Translations under genes and position numbers: made by a program
The notes under the pieces: model-generated
Seen by the model: only the letters and a program-made list of their open reading frames with translations
Database searches by the model: none
Told to the model about the DNA's origin: nothing
Shown: positions 36,101-48,400 of the stretch, one piece after another
Layout: every line of letters starts with the position of its first letter
Position numbering within the stretch: the first letter of the stretch is position 1
Source: Collybia mongolica
Lineage: Eukaryota; Basidiomycota; Agaricomycetes; Agaricales; Clitocybaceae
Length of the DNA stretch: 64,000 bases
Assembly (NCBI GenBank): GCA_013420905.1
Contig: JAAXNY010000005.1
Location: forward strand, 3,100,001 to 3,164,000
Direction of reading: 5' to 3'

Positions 36101-37702
36101 CAGTCACGACTCAATGAGACAAAGGCCTGAGTCGAGTACACCTACCAAAGCTGCAGGTTCTCCCACTCGGGCTTCTCGATCAACCTCACTGCATTCACAG
36201 GAACGTCGACCTCTTGGGCCGAGAAGTCCATCACCACTTCCTCCGCCCAGAAGTCCATCGATCAATCCTATAACAGACCTGCCATCTATGGATGTTGAAA
36301 TTGCACAGGAACCTCTGGCTAATCCACCCCGGCCGTCGTCAATGCCCTCCCGATATCGGGGCCTGCCTACGGCCATCCCACGGAGCAAAAGACAGCCTTT
36401 CTATCCGACTGGGAATATGGAAATCACGCCCAAAGCCGTCACAACTACTATCACGACGGTCCCCAACACGATCGAGCCTCTTTCGATCAAGAAGAAAGCT
36501 TCAGTCCGGTCGAACACTGGGACGAACGGGGGATCACCCACTCCAGCCCGGAAAAGCTACGTTCGTAACTCGCCGTTGACAAGAAACACTACTCGGGTCG
36601 TATCTCCCAAGCGTTTGTCTCCTCAAGTCGGTAAACGAAAGCACTCAACCTCAACTCATGCCTCCTCTTCTCAATACAACGAGTTGACGGATAAAATATT
36701 ACAATTATCTCAGAGTACTATGGAAGATGTGAGTGTCCTTTTGTTTAGAAAGTTAAGAATTAAAGGTTGACGGTTCGTCAGATCGAGTCATCTCGTCGGA
36801 CGATCAAGCGAATCAAGCTTCAAGTCCATGACTTGAGGCCTAATGGTGTGGAGGGTGGCGGAGATACTTACTCCCGGCCATCTTCACCAGACAAAGATGC
36901 TCGAACGCCCCAACGCATAACTCCTGCAATGGTAACGTCCCTGCGCTAACGAATCTAAGCTGTACTAATACCACGGTTATGCAGACAAAAGCTGCCCTTG
37001 AGCGCATGGAAGAGATGCGGCAACTGATAGGTCGGAGACAAGGTGAGGGAACCCCTCGCTCACGTCCATTTAGCACAACAGTGGACACACCCACTCGAAG
37101 CACCACACCTATAAACATACCTGACTTCTCTCGGGCGATCGATATCTTAATGTCGGATGCCGACAAAAATCTTTCAAGGGCGGCTTCGAACCAAGAGGCG
37201 ATGCAAAGGGACCTCGAACAGGTAGCAGCCCAGCTGAAGGAGGTTCGACATTTACACCACCCCTGTTGTTTGGATAAAGATTCTGACACTTCTTCAGAAG
37301 TCGATTGATCTTGAACGGTCAAAGGTTGAACTTCAAAACTCCAAGCGGCAATGCGAACTGCTGAAAAGCCTGCTCGCCAATGCTACCGCAGAGAAGGAGA
37401 TAATGTATGAGGTCAGTTTGATTTCATCATTTTTTAATCCAAAGATTGAATGGGGGAAACCAGGCTTTCAACGAAGAGTTAGACGGCATGTACAATGACG
37501 TTAATCTTCCTGATGATGAAGCATGGGTAGCGATGTCGAGCGACCTCCGAAAAACAAAAGAAGCACGAAACGCTCTCACCAAGGAGAACTCGTGCGTAAT
37601 CGTACTTTGTCGGTTTGCTATTGGGCGCTAACCATTGCTTTTAGTCAATTAAAACGGAGAATTGCGGAATCAGAAATGCAACGAGAGGAGTGCGTATCAT
37701 AA
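33138..37702 (+). CDS. RhoGEF (Dbl-homology) protein with PH-like region and coiled-coil C-terminus
   Basis: DH-domain proteins load GTP on Rho/Cdc42 GTPases at the plasma membrane to drive polarity and wall growth. The ATG at 33138 starts MALSTSPRKVVPLASGDDPK. The DH domain starts at SSVINELVTSERTYVKRLQI (conserved region 1) and contains LLMEPVQRIPRYTLLFRTML (conserved region 3). It is followed by a PH-like segment: TIALHCTLFLFDDKLVIVKR and RFLENLWHVQATFRSRAGQ. A long Ser/Pro/Arg-rich region (about 35400-36600) and coiled-coil exons (AALERMEEMRQLIGRRQ, then AWVAMSSDLRKTKEARNALT and QLKRRIAESEMQREE) complete it, for about 1,350 residues. I end it at TAA 37700-37702. A final 220 bp intron with a stop at 37918 is an alternative that changes only the last residues. 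It is convergent with a second RhoGEF. Confidence 0.85.
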
Positions 37703-38053
37703 CTTTTCTTTCGCTCACTCAATTGAACCCACGCCTACCAGGTGGGGGGTATTGCTCCGTGCTCACGGGCTCATTCCCTAACACAGAATGGCATTTTCTT
37801 TACGTATTCCAATATAGCATTTACTTACACTCGGTTTGGACTCTCTCATGCTTGATGCTGTCATATGTATTTTATCTATAACATTGCTTTGATTATTTTT
37901 TTTCACTTGTGCAGGTAGCTGAATAATATACGTGCAAGGCGTCGACGACGGTATGAAGTAAATCGTACGTTTGGGGAACACTGCGAAACATACTAATGTA
38001 TGGGTATTGTATGATGTATAGAAGTACAGATGTAATGCAAGGGAATGAGCGAT
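37703..38053. other. Shared 3' region of two convergent RhoGEF genes
   Basis: No gene is seen. It carries the 3' ends of both convergent transcripts. A T-run near 37892-37902 and the acceptor-like TTGTGCAG at 37907-37914 are present. Confidence 0.4.
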
Positions 38054-41000
38054 TTAAGCCTTGAGGCGTTGAAGTAAAGATATATTCTTAGTGCCACCAT
38101 GAGCAGTGTCTGATTCGGGAGAGGAACAGCGAAATGCCGAAGAAGATAAGAGCGATTTACGGCGAATCGGTTTGGAGGTGGATAAGCGCCGTGCAATCCG
38201 GGAATCGAAAATTGTATCAGAAGAACGGGACATTGATATAGAGGGCTCTGCTGGCATCTGCACTTCAGGAGGCATTGGAGATCTTATGGCTTCTTCAGGC
38301 ACGTCTGGAGCGCTCCGGGCTCTACGATGCAATGATCCTTTTGCCCAACGTCTAATCGATCCATGAGTAGCTGCCCTGGATGCTTGACGCTCCACTTCGG
38401 AGGACTGGTTTGGAGATGGAACAGAAAGTGAAATTGGGGATGAGGAGCGCGGGTAAAAAAGTCCTTTGACATTGGTGACAAGAGAGCGGGAAGTTTTCAA
38501 GGGTGATTTAGGTTCATATTTCGGGCTTGGGGGAGCTGTTCCAGGAAGAATATGTCGAGAAATGGGACTACCCGATGCTGAACCAGGTATTGACGCTGTT
38601 TGTGGAAAAGGTGATGGTAAGGTGGCCAAGGTATCCGAATTCTGATATATAGGCTTGGTATTGCATTCCGATAAGGCGGTGATGCTGAGATTTTTGGTTT
38701 GTCGTCTGCCGGCGAGTGATTGGCCTTGACTCGTCGAAGGTGCCTTCTTGACGGGAATAGCTTCTGATGCATCAATGAAACTTTTCCGTCGGAGTACCCG
38801 AACACTTTCGTGTCTTGTTAAACGACTCTTGGCCATGCCAGCCATCGTTAAGCCGGAATGTGACCGTACAAAGCCTGGTCGATTGACCTTGGGTGCTTGA
38901 AATAGTAGCTCTTCTCGGCTGCTGGCGTATAGCCGAGCGGTCAGACAGGGCTGAGAAATAACATCCTGGAGACCTTGATCAACTCGAGAGCGAGCAGGAG
39001 CCGAGGAACGACGGATAACAATGGTTTCTGAATCGGAGTTCATAGGTGAGAACATTGCCTTAACAGATGCAGTAGATGAACGGCGACTAGGGGGCTCCGC
39101 GTCGTGTCTGCGGGAGACGTCGTGTTTTGATAATTTCGCGCTTTTTGTATCAGCCGTCCCGAACGCAGTAAGAAGTGACTCGGTAAGCTGGGGAATTTCA
39201 GAGCTGTTAGCCAACTCGGGTATCGATTGAATAGTTGGTAACGTGTTGTTCGCCTCGAAGGATGTATCGTCAACGGATGGTGGAATAAGGTCACCTTTGC
39301 CATCAAATCGGATGCTGGGTGTAGGCTCATTGACCCACGGCGACGGGTTGATAAGAGCTTCGCGCATAGAACTCAACCAGACAGTTTTCTCGCGTTGACA
39401 GGCTGCTGCCAGCTCGAACTTGTGCTCTTTGGTAGATAAGCGGAAAGAGCAAGGCAACATTGCTGAAGAAAAAGGAATGAGATCAATAGTACAAACCAGC
39501 AGGAGGACGCACCATCATCTTCCTCGATGTCAGAGATGTCAAAATCACTTAGCGAAAACCAATGTTTAGGTTCATAAACTTTTGTTTTGGAAACTTTGAC
39601 GAGAATGAGGTAGCCGCCGAGATAAAGGAAAGCTCCAAAATATTTCGCGTTTATGTTTGACGTGCCTGACGGCTTAATGCTAGGGTAGTGCATTACGTCC
39701 AAAGAGCCTGCAAGGAGACATGTTCCAAGAGATTGGAGAAACTCTAATGTTAAAGGCTGAAGAGATGGTTGCGTGAGGGAAGAATTGATGGGGTTATTAA
39801 GTGTGATCCGTGAAATGATCAGGGCCGATTGAATCGCGACATCTTGGCGATGCCGAGCGTCGTCGACAGAGCTCGCGACATGTCTCATCGCCTGTGCTGC
39901 GCTGTCGACGACAACATCTACATCTGAACGCAGATGCAAAGGTGAAAGAGTCCGTACTGATTTTCCAGGTTTTAGCTGATCAAGTACAAGGGGATACTTG
40001 CAAATCCGCTGCACTGGCTTGATCATATAATCAACAAAGGCCAGACGGGGAGGACTTCTGTCCTTTCGTGTTTCTTGTGGGAAGACCAAAGACGAGTCTT
40101 TGGGCAACAAGCCACTCGCACGAGATCGAAGAATGCGGACTGCGCCGTCGACGGACGACAAGGATGTTGTACGATTACGATCCTTGGCGTCTGGTATAAT
40201 CAAAGGAGTGTCAACTTCTTCTGGCGTGGAGGGCTGTCGAGGCTCAGAAGACTCTGTACTCCCCAAAGTAGTAAGCTCTAGCTCAATGATCAAAGCAGAG
40301 CATCGGTGTTCGAACGCATCCCATTCGAGTGGATACTGTGAATGAACTTTTCTGACGAGATCCAATGCCTCGGGATGTCCAGCGCAGAACATTTGGTACG
40401 AATTGAATCGTGAAGCCTTCAAATATACATGAGCACCAAGCCGACTCACTTAAAATTAGTCACAAACCTCAGTAGCGAACTTTGTCGATACTGCACGGAT
40501 GGCTGCATCTGTCTTTCGACTGAAATCCGAATGATGCTTCTCCAATGGGCTCTCATGAACTTCCACGGGGAAACCAATAAGAGACATCTCGTCCCGAAGC
40601 TCTCGAACAAACTGCTCGTGCAGTTGAAGTATGTCTTCAGCGTTACGTGTCAACAACTCAACTTCTTGGTCTGTGAATAAATAACGCAGAGTCCCTTTAC
40701 TTTGCTCCCTACTTGGAAGTCCATTGGGGGTTTGCGTGATGGAGACGTCAGCTAGGGGTGTAGCAGAAGAAAGGGCTGTGACATGAAGGTGGGAACACGA
40801 GTTGACCCAGGGACTGGAAGCAAATGACGATGCTCGGGTAAAGGATGAAACCGTTGTGGGAGATCGAGAAACCAGGGTCGGAAGGATTCGAAGATATACC
40901 TAAATAAACCATGAGAAAACAGATGAATGGGCAAGGCGGAAAACGGACAGTAACCAAGGCTCTCAGATCCAATAGGTACCCCGTTTCTGTTGTAAGCAGT

Positions 41001-41917
41001 TCTCTGAGCGCATAATATTTCCGAACATCGTCCCTCGCTTTCTCTACATTCCAGATATCGTCCGAGTCATTGTCGCTCCAACTTCCTTCAGCACTCATAT
41101 CCTCATTCATCCGCTCTGGGCCTTCCGAAACTCGTGGGCTGGCGTCGTCTGTATCTGTGGTGGCTTCATTTGCGATGTGAAAAATAGGCCGAGAGCGATG
41201 TACTGATGACGCGTTTTCCACCTTTGTCGCGCTGTCGACATTACTCAGAGCGCCTGGAGAGATATTCACAAAGGCGATAGATGTTCGTTGGCTTCTCTCG
41301 TGATTTCGAGGAAATTCCAGTCCCACAAATGCGTCTGATGAAGCTCGCTGTCGAGGTAACATTGAAGGAACGGAAGCGCAACGCTTCATGAAATAGCTGT
41401 GTTCAGGTCCAGCATGCGGCGGCGTCGAGGCGGGGAATGAGGCTGATGGCAGCAACGGAGATGGCGGACGTGTAACGCTGGTGGCTGATCGTCTGACTAT
41501 CCTCGGAGGTGGTGTAGGGGGTGTAGAAATCCACGTGGGAGTTGGTATTAGTCGGAGTGACAGAGAGGGTGTGTTGGAGGCTGTGGTATATGCCTCCAGG
41601 CTCTTCAACGACGATGTCTGATCTTCCTCGATAATAAGGCTGGGGGAGTATGGGCGTATGGTCGATGTTGGGGTACAAACAGGCGAGGCTGTGATAGAAG
41701 GAAGGGGTAGAAAGCTACATATATTGATTCTACGAGGACATTTTTCGCTCGGGCTTGTCGGTGTCAGAGGTGAATGCGTGGTAGTAATCGGAGATCCTGA
41801 GGTGCTTGCTTTCCCGATATTTTTTCTGCGCGAGAGAGTGGTGGGTACAGACGATCCATATCCCACACGAACCAGAGGATCGAGAAAGTCCGTGGTTGGC
41901 GACGAGAGGCACTCCAT
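38054..41917 (-). CDS. Second RhoGEF with DH and PH domains, long Ser/Pro-rich N-terminus
   Basis: On the minus strand from ATG 41915-41917 (MECLSSPTTDFLDPLVRV), the first 300 residues are Ser/Pro/Thr-rich. The DH domain begins RKYYALRELLTTETGYLLDL and, across introns, continues LTRNAEDILQLHEQFVREL and FVDYMIKPVQRICKYPLVLD (conserved region 3). The PH domain follows: YFGAFLYLGGYLILVKVSKT and, after an intron, FRLSTKEHKFELAAACQREK, then TVWLSSMREA. The last 400 residues are low-complexity, with a basic, Ser-rich tail ending LLQRLKA at 38054-38056. About 1,150 residues. A likely 5' UTR intron (42023 to 41936, 88 nt, GTATGT..TATAG) precedes the start. It does not look like a close copy of the neighbouring RhoGEF: domain flanks and tails differ. 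Confidence 0.85.
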
Positions 41918-43244
41918 GCAGCCAAATTAACAACACTATAGTGCAACAACATAAAATGGGAAAATTAGCGAGATTTCAAAGCAAGAAATGAGGTGATGGA
42001 ACAAAGATGATACACGTACATACCTGCAGGATGACTGTGGCACTTGGTGGAGGCTCGGGTACTGAACCAAACCTCGCTGAACCGTAGATAACACCGGGAA
42101 ACCGCAGAGGACACGAGCGCTACGTGCACCGTTGCACGCGGCGTGCCCTGGACGGACCGGTAAGTTGTTGCGTGGCTGAACAGCGTAACTTCGTTTCAAG
42201 CTGATTAGGACCGTGGTCGTCGGAGGGAAGAGGTGGAGAAAATGAATGTGAGGGCTGCAGGCCAGCAGATGTGGGCGTAACTACAGAGAATGTAGCCGAT
42301 ATGGCGGGATGGCGAGGTTTGAGGACAAGTTATAAGGAGAAAATCTTTCCTAAAAAATCTCAGACTAAACAATTTCGCGGAGTTGGATTTAGCGGCTATA
42401 TTGTGGTTCGCCCTCTGATATCCTCCTTTACCCGCTCCATACAATAGAATACTGCATAGAAAGGCATACCATGCTCGGAGGACCTGAGCTTGTTTGCTCC
42501 TGCAGAACTGGGTCAATTCACGTAACTTTCACCTCCGCCCACCAGCAGGTATCAAATTTAATTTTATGGAAGCAAATTGGATCAGGATTAGATCAACGTC
42601 ATCAAACCAGGGTCAGTCCCTTGGCGCCTTTTCTAATTTATGATAGGAGTTAGGTACAGGCAATATATCACAGTGGCAGCGCTCGTACGAATCATGCTTA
42701 CAAGGCATGTTTACTACCACTGTCCTTGGATTGCGCGAGGCAAAACATGTATCACTGAGTCGCCGATGTTTAAAGCGCGGTGGAAATCTTAGACTTAATC
42801 TCACTCAATTCCCCATCGCATACCTTGTCTAAGACAGCAGAAAAGGAACAATCCTAGTCCAGGGCTGGGTGTCGACACGTGGAGGAAGCAAATCCTTCGT
42901 GGACACTCACCGATACCGATATTAGCGAGAAGGCTATCAAGCGTCAGCTAAAAGTCGAATAGGAGGTAACAGGTTCTCTAATACGACGATAAAGGCGAAG
43001 CTGTCCTGGTCCGAGTCCTGTCCGTAGTCATTGTTAGCCAGGTCAAAACCATTCCGCACTGGACTTACGGGTGGAGCTCTTCGGGCTACTGACCGACGGA
43101 CCCCCAACTCTGAAACATCCATTCCTCATCAGGTGATGTATTATCAAAAAGAGAGTAGGTTGTCAGTCTGACTGAGGATACTGATGAACTCCGAGTTCGC
43201 CGCCAGGTGTTCCTGATGGCAACACAGCTCGGGCGCTCGGAGGG
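41918..43244. other. Gap of 1.3 kb: RhoGEF promoter and GRR1-like 3' region
   Basis: It holds a probable 5' UTR exon and intron of the RhoGEF (41936-42023). The part at 43075-43244 stays open in the GRR1-like reading frame after its TAG stop, up to another TAG near 43078. No other gene is supported. Confidence 0.4.
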
Positions 43245-44772
43245 CTAGTAAAGGTCGAGTTTATCGTCTGAACGAGGCATGAAGGGAATGCTTTGAGCCT
43301 CTGAATCGCGCCGTCTCTTGTCCTCCTTATCGAGGAAATTCCTTAGCCTTACCACTCCTTCACCGCTGAATACCCGGAATGCCGCTTTCTGGTTCTGGTC
43401 ATACGCCTAAAAATACACGGGTCGACATCCAAGATGACATCCAAATAAAAACGAACGCACCACGGGTGGGGTATCCGAGAATCGATGTATGCCTTTTCTC
43501 CTGAACGATGGGACGCCCGTAGCGGTAAGATGCTGAAGATACTCTAGCTTCCTGAGAAGCAGGTGGATGGCGTCAAGAGAGAGGCGATCACAGTAAGATA
43601 GATGAAGCCGTTCCAAGGCTGTGGCGTGCTCCGCGAGGGAGAAGATAGCGATATCTGTAAGTTTGTGTACCCGAACTAGACTTAGACGTCGGAGGCCCTT
43701 TAGGCCGGCAAGCTCAAAGACAGACATATCTGTAAGATTGCGGCAGACTTCAAGACGGGGGATAAACATAGTGCGAGGGCAGCGGGATAGGTTAAGTAAA
43801 CTCACATGCTACATCCACACACCGAAGATTAAAACATGACCGAGCAAGTTTGACCACAGCGCCGTCTGTAATAGTGGTGACATGCGCGAGCATCACTACA
43901 TCGAGATATTCGCCCAACTTGCAGATGCTTTCTAAGGCACGGTCGGTAAGCAAGATGCACCCAGAAAGTATTAGACTCTGGATTCTGGGGGCATGCGTCA
44001 CTATGCCTTCGATGGCCTCGTCTGTCACCTTACAATTCGTTAGGTCGAGTATTCGTAAGTTCTCTGCCGTATGTCGCAAGATCAAAGGAGGCAATGTTTC
44101 CAGCCATGTGATGGGTCTTGGAGGTAAGGGCTTTTCGTTGCCTGCATCTATAAAGGATTCTCCATCTAAAGGCGACGGGAAAGCTTTATCCGTAAGCAAC
44201 GAGCAGTTTGCAAGTCGCAGTGTACGTAACTTCCTGCACATCGTTAAGTGTCTTGAAATGATCACCATGTTGGGAACAACCTACCTGGAAAACGACCACA
44301 CGTCTCTTACAGATACAGGCGTCAACAACGGCAAATCACAGAGCTCCAGTTCCACGAGCCGCGAACATGTTTTAGCAATAGCTGACACGGAAGGGTCAGT
44401 TATTCTGTTGACCCCATTTAGTTGAATCCAGTGGAGAGGGAGAGATTTTGTTGTGAGCTCAAGCACACCGATGTCCGTTACTTGAGAGCAACCTGTCAAG
44501 TCGATGCCCTGGAGGTTTATTGCTCTCTCTGCGAGCAATACCACCGTCCTGTCTGTTGTGTCAGGCACTCCTGAAAGGATTGATGTCTCGAGATGAGGGC
44601 ACATTTCAAGAACCGCTGCCAATTGGTCGTCTGTAATGGGAGCATCCACGGATGGCTGTTGCAGAACAAGGTGCCGAACACGACGGTACTCTTCCGGCGT
44701 TGGCAGTCGGTCTGTAACTCTTATCATGTCTTCATGAAAAGATGAGGCATCATCGACATCCAAGTCAAACAT
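43245..44772 (-). CDS. GRR1-like leucine-rich-repeat protein lacking the F-box
   Basis: GRR1 proteins are substrate receptors of SCF ubiquitin ligases, with an N-terminal F-box that binds SKP1 and cysteine-type LRRs that bind substrates. This gene starts at ATG 44770-44772 (MFDLDVDDASSFHEDMIRV) directly with linker and LRR sequence: RAINLQGIDLTGCSQVTDIG, ENLRILDLTNCKVTDEAIEG, IQSLILSGCILLTDRALESI, then NLTDMSVFELAGLKGLRRLS and ERLHLSYCDRLSLDAIHLLL. After an intron the post-LRR motif AAFRVFSGEGVVRLRNFL appears, and the protein ends DDKLDLY at TAG 43245-43247, about 440 residues. No F-box is encoded, and none fits in the 239 bp before the divergent neighbour. It matches the GRR1 gene at the right edge, 18 kb away, including an intron position, so it is a duplicate that lost both ends. 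Confidence 0.8.
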
Positions 44773-45011
44773 GATGACTTTGTATTCGAGATCTAAGCAA
44801 AGAAACTAAAAACAAGGGCTCGGCATCAGGGTCATTATCAGCAATAAAAGAAAGGATACGCGCAAGAGAGCCCTAGACTGGTAACAGGAATATAGGGTAA
44901 TAGGAAAAGTACTCTGACGTCGAGAGTCAGAAAAATCGCTACATGTTCACCGGAAGTTTGAAAATTCAACGTTCATCACGCGACCACAACGCGCTCTGAT
45001 GGGTAAATAAC
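44773..45011. promoter_or_regulatory. Divergent promoter of the GRR1-like gene and the small membrane protein
   Basis: 239 bp separate the two start codons. It is too short to hide an F-box exon set for the GRR1-like gene. No particular factor site can be named. Confidence 0.4.
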
Positions 45012-45345
45012 ATGTCTTCCTCAGCGTCCACTACATCGACACGCACAGCAAGGCCCAGCCATTCGTCTTCCAATCAGCAACCTCCGACTGACTCAACCAG
45101 TCGGATTCCGGTCACCCCAGCAGTGCTTCGTTCCATATTTGCGTCTTCTCGTACACCCTACGAAGAGCGTTCGATCTCGCGCGTGGCTTTTTTTAGGTAT
45201 TTCCTAGGCCATACTGGTTGAAACGTCTTCTGAGAGCCTCTCCACCAGGTTTGCCGGCTTTCTTCTTAGTTGTGTTGGTATAAGTCTAGCAGCTGCGAGG
45301 GGACGGGGAATCAAGGGAGGAGCTGCGCTTCTTGGTGTTGTTTAG
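45012..45345 (+). CDS. Small hypothetical membrane protein, 93 residues
   Basis: Two exons. The ATG at 45012 starts a Ser/Thr/Pro-rich N-terminus (MSSSASTTSTRTARPSHSSS) that runs to SISRVAFFR. The intron (GTATTTCC..CACCAG, ending at 45248) splits the Arg codon in phase 2. The second exon gives FAGFLLSCVGISLAAARGRG and ends GGAALLGVV at TAG 45343-45345. The first hydrophobic stretch fits one membrane helix, and a second weaker one follows. No family is recognised. The clean splice with restored frame and the conserved-looking helix support a real gene. It ends 85 bp from the stop of the amidohydrolase on the other strand. Confidence 0.6.
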
Positions 45346-45430
45346 GGTCAGTACAGAAACCGCAAAATTCAAAATACAGTATATCCACCACCATAAGACA
45401 GCCTAAGGTTTCATAAATAGAAGTGAACGT

Positions 45431-48400
45431 TCAGAAGAAATCGACTATCTGCCGCTCTGGAGATATCACTGCAACTACTTTACTCGACAGGTCGAACGCC
45501 CCCCCTCCCTCATAGGCCACCATGTCAGCCATCTCCCAATCAATTTCACGAATCCCAAGCAGGTCTTCCAAGTTCGAGGAAGCCAAGGCATACCTTTCTT
45601 GCTCGCTAATGCGCCCATTGGACTCTAGCGCAGCCTAATCACGTCTGAGACAATTATTATGGACTTCGAGTGATGGACCAACCCATTGAATATCAAATCT
45701 CGTGTTTCTGGCTTCCCAGGCTTCCCGCACTCCCAACCCTACGGTCACCCCATGTCTCATCAGAGTTACCAACGCTGTATCGTTGGATAGAGGTGGTCCA
45801 GGCAAGCTATTTGACTTGAGTCAGATCGTCTATCAGATGGATGATGTACCCACATTCTACGCTGGTCCCAGGTCAAAGGAAACGGCCTCGCAGGACTAAG
45901 GATGATGCCAACCCCCGCGTTCCCTGTAGAAAAGATTGTGCCAAGTCTATGAATCATGATGCACCCAACAGCTTACCTATCTCTTCCGCAAGAAGATGTG
46001 CCTCGGCAGCGCCACTGAACACCATTCTCATTCTTGAGCCTATCTTGTCTTCTACCTCCGCCTTTAATATCAACAAACTAGCCATTATATCCGCATTTCC
46101 CACTTCTATGACCAATGGGATGACACCCTGCCAATATTGTCAATTCAATGATTAGGATGTGAACTAATCATCATACCTCAGCAGCCCTCCTGAACCAGAT
46201 ACCTGTTTCCTGGTCTGTACCTTCCCAGCCGTACAATAACCTTCGTAAACCTGCAATTTGTGTACTTACGCTCACTCCCTGACCACGGAGTGGATGGGGT
46301 CTCCCGACAACAACATGCATTGCGACAACATCTTGTACAAGTGCTCCCCGTTCCATGATATGTGCGGAACCGGTACGGAAAGTTGCTGAAAGGCCCGCAA
46401 TAACATGCGCACCTGAACCGCTGACATAGAATGGTTTTGCTAATGAAGACGTAGCAAATGTCACCCCAGAACGATACGCAGTCCTAAGATATGCGGATAA
46501 GTGGACTTCCACATCGACCAAAAGGAAACTTACAAAGCATTCCGTGTCCCAAACATGAGAGCATCCATGGCCCGCAATACTCCCCCCGCATCATCAAGGA
46601 TATTAGGTATATTGGTTTTGAAGGCGTCATGGGGTTCACCATCGCCTGTGGACGTTTCCTCTGCAATCTCTTCAAGACCAAGTGGTGATCCATATGACAT
46701 TAAGCCTGGGGAAATGGAGCCACCATGAAGATCGATTATATCTGAGGCACCCGAACTGCTCAGACATGGCACACCAGTACAGGTTATTTTCCCGTTTTCC
46801 ACAACAACTGCCCCCAAATCAGCGGAAGCAGAATAAACCTGTTCAACCCCACCATTCACCACCTTCCTCCAGACCTGTTTGACATTGGTGAATATCACCT
46901 TTTCACCGTTGACCCTACCCTGGAGAGGAGGAAGCCCGTCCCATCGAAGGGCCTCCTTTCGCTCCTTGTCCCAGTTCGGTACATCGGGAACCTGCCGCCA
47001 TTCTTCACCTTCCTTGCCTTTCCCAACTTCGACTTTCTCTTCTTTCCCTATCTTAGATCGAACAGGAATTTGGGGTATGCCATCAATCCATACCTTAATA
47101 GGCGTTGCGCCTAATCGAAGGGGATGGGAGTCCCACATAACAACATCTGCGTCCGCACCTTCCTTTAGAATCCCGATACGATGAGATAGCCCTGCAGCAG
47201 CGGCAGGGGTGGATGTAACAGATGCGAGCGCCAAGTTGGCGGGGAGACTAAAATGGTACGCCTGTTGTGCCTCATAGATGAGGTATCGTGAATTGATGAC
47301 AGGATGGTCTGACTTCAATCACTCTGTCAACCCAGATTCATCAAGACAAATATGGAGTAGCACCTTCATTATAACCGGGATCCCTGCATCGGAAAGAACG
47401 CGAGACGCGAACTCTGAACCTCGGAACGCTTCTCGTTTGTAGCTTGATAAGGACCTTAGTGTAGTTTACGCAGGGGGAAGTCGCCATGACCCACCGATGA
47501 TTAGTTGTAAACAAAGCGATTGCCGGCGCGCCACCCCACCTATGTCGAAATGTTAAACAATGAATATGAGATATTTATTCCAAATGTCCTTACGCTCGTT
47601 TCAGGAGATCTGGAACTAGCCATGCGTCTGATGCGTGGTGGAATGATGCAATGTGAAACTCGAATTCGTTGCTTAGCTGTATGGCCATAGCAAGCTATGT
47701 CGACAAAATGATCTGTGCTGGATTGTTGAATAACTCACGCGGACCATGTCATCTAGATCTACGGCTTCATAGCAATGATTAGAAATCTAGTGACTTGAAA
47801 TTAGTCTTGAAAAAGCAAGACGAAGACCAATGTCGTACCTTAACCCGCCCCCGAAGGACATCGACCAACATCTCCCACTTGAGACTTTCAGGAAATGGTC
47901 CATTCAAGGAATCCCATAAACCTGCCTCAACCTTGGAACAATATTCGTCTTGGGTACTTTTCACCCTGCGTGCTTCATTATAGGCGGAACGTAAGGCCCA
48001 CATCGAGTCCATGCGTGTACCATAACCTCGCAGATTCTCACCGCACGCTTGCCTGGAGTGTCCGTATGACCAAATGACTTAAGTGGCCGATCAAAGAGAC
48101 TTACTTCAAGTGGCGCCAGCGAAGGCGATCGGTGCTTGGCTTACTTCCATCGAGATTATGAGGAGGCTCTATGATCATAGAGGTTGGCGAGTTTTCTGAA
48201 GTTCTTCGGAGTTTAACCATGAAGGCCTGCCCTCCTGCACGCTTTATCAATATTGAACGTCTTTTCTTTTGGAGGCAAACTCAACCTATTGCATTCCCGC
48301 TTCCAGGGAGTATTTGAGCAGATGTCACACCACCTGCCATCGACAGCTCAAATGCATCGTCATGGGTATTAAAACCGTCAATGCTCCTTAGCCACGGCAG

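Noticed and set aside
37692..37996. Extra last exon of the first RhoGEF ending NNIRARRRRYEVNRTF
   Set aside because: With either acceptor (37914 or 37918) the phase gives an immediate stop, so the Arg-rich exon cannot be translated in this gene.
42937..43122. Small spliced minus-strand protein MDVSELGVRRSVARRAPP plus a second exon
   Set aside because: Has a tidy GTAAGT..CAG intron, but no resemblance to any family and lies in the 3' region of the GRR1-like gene.
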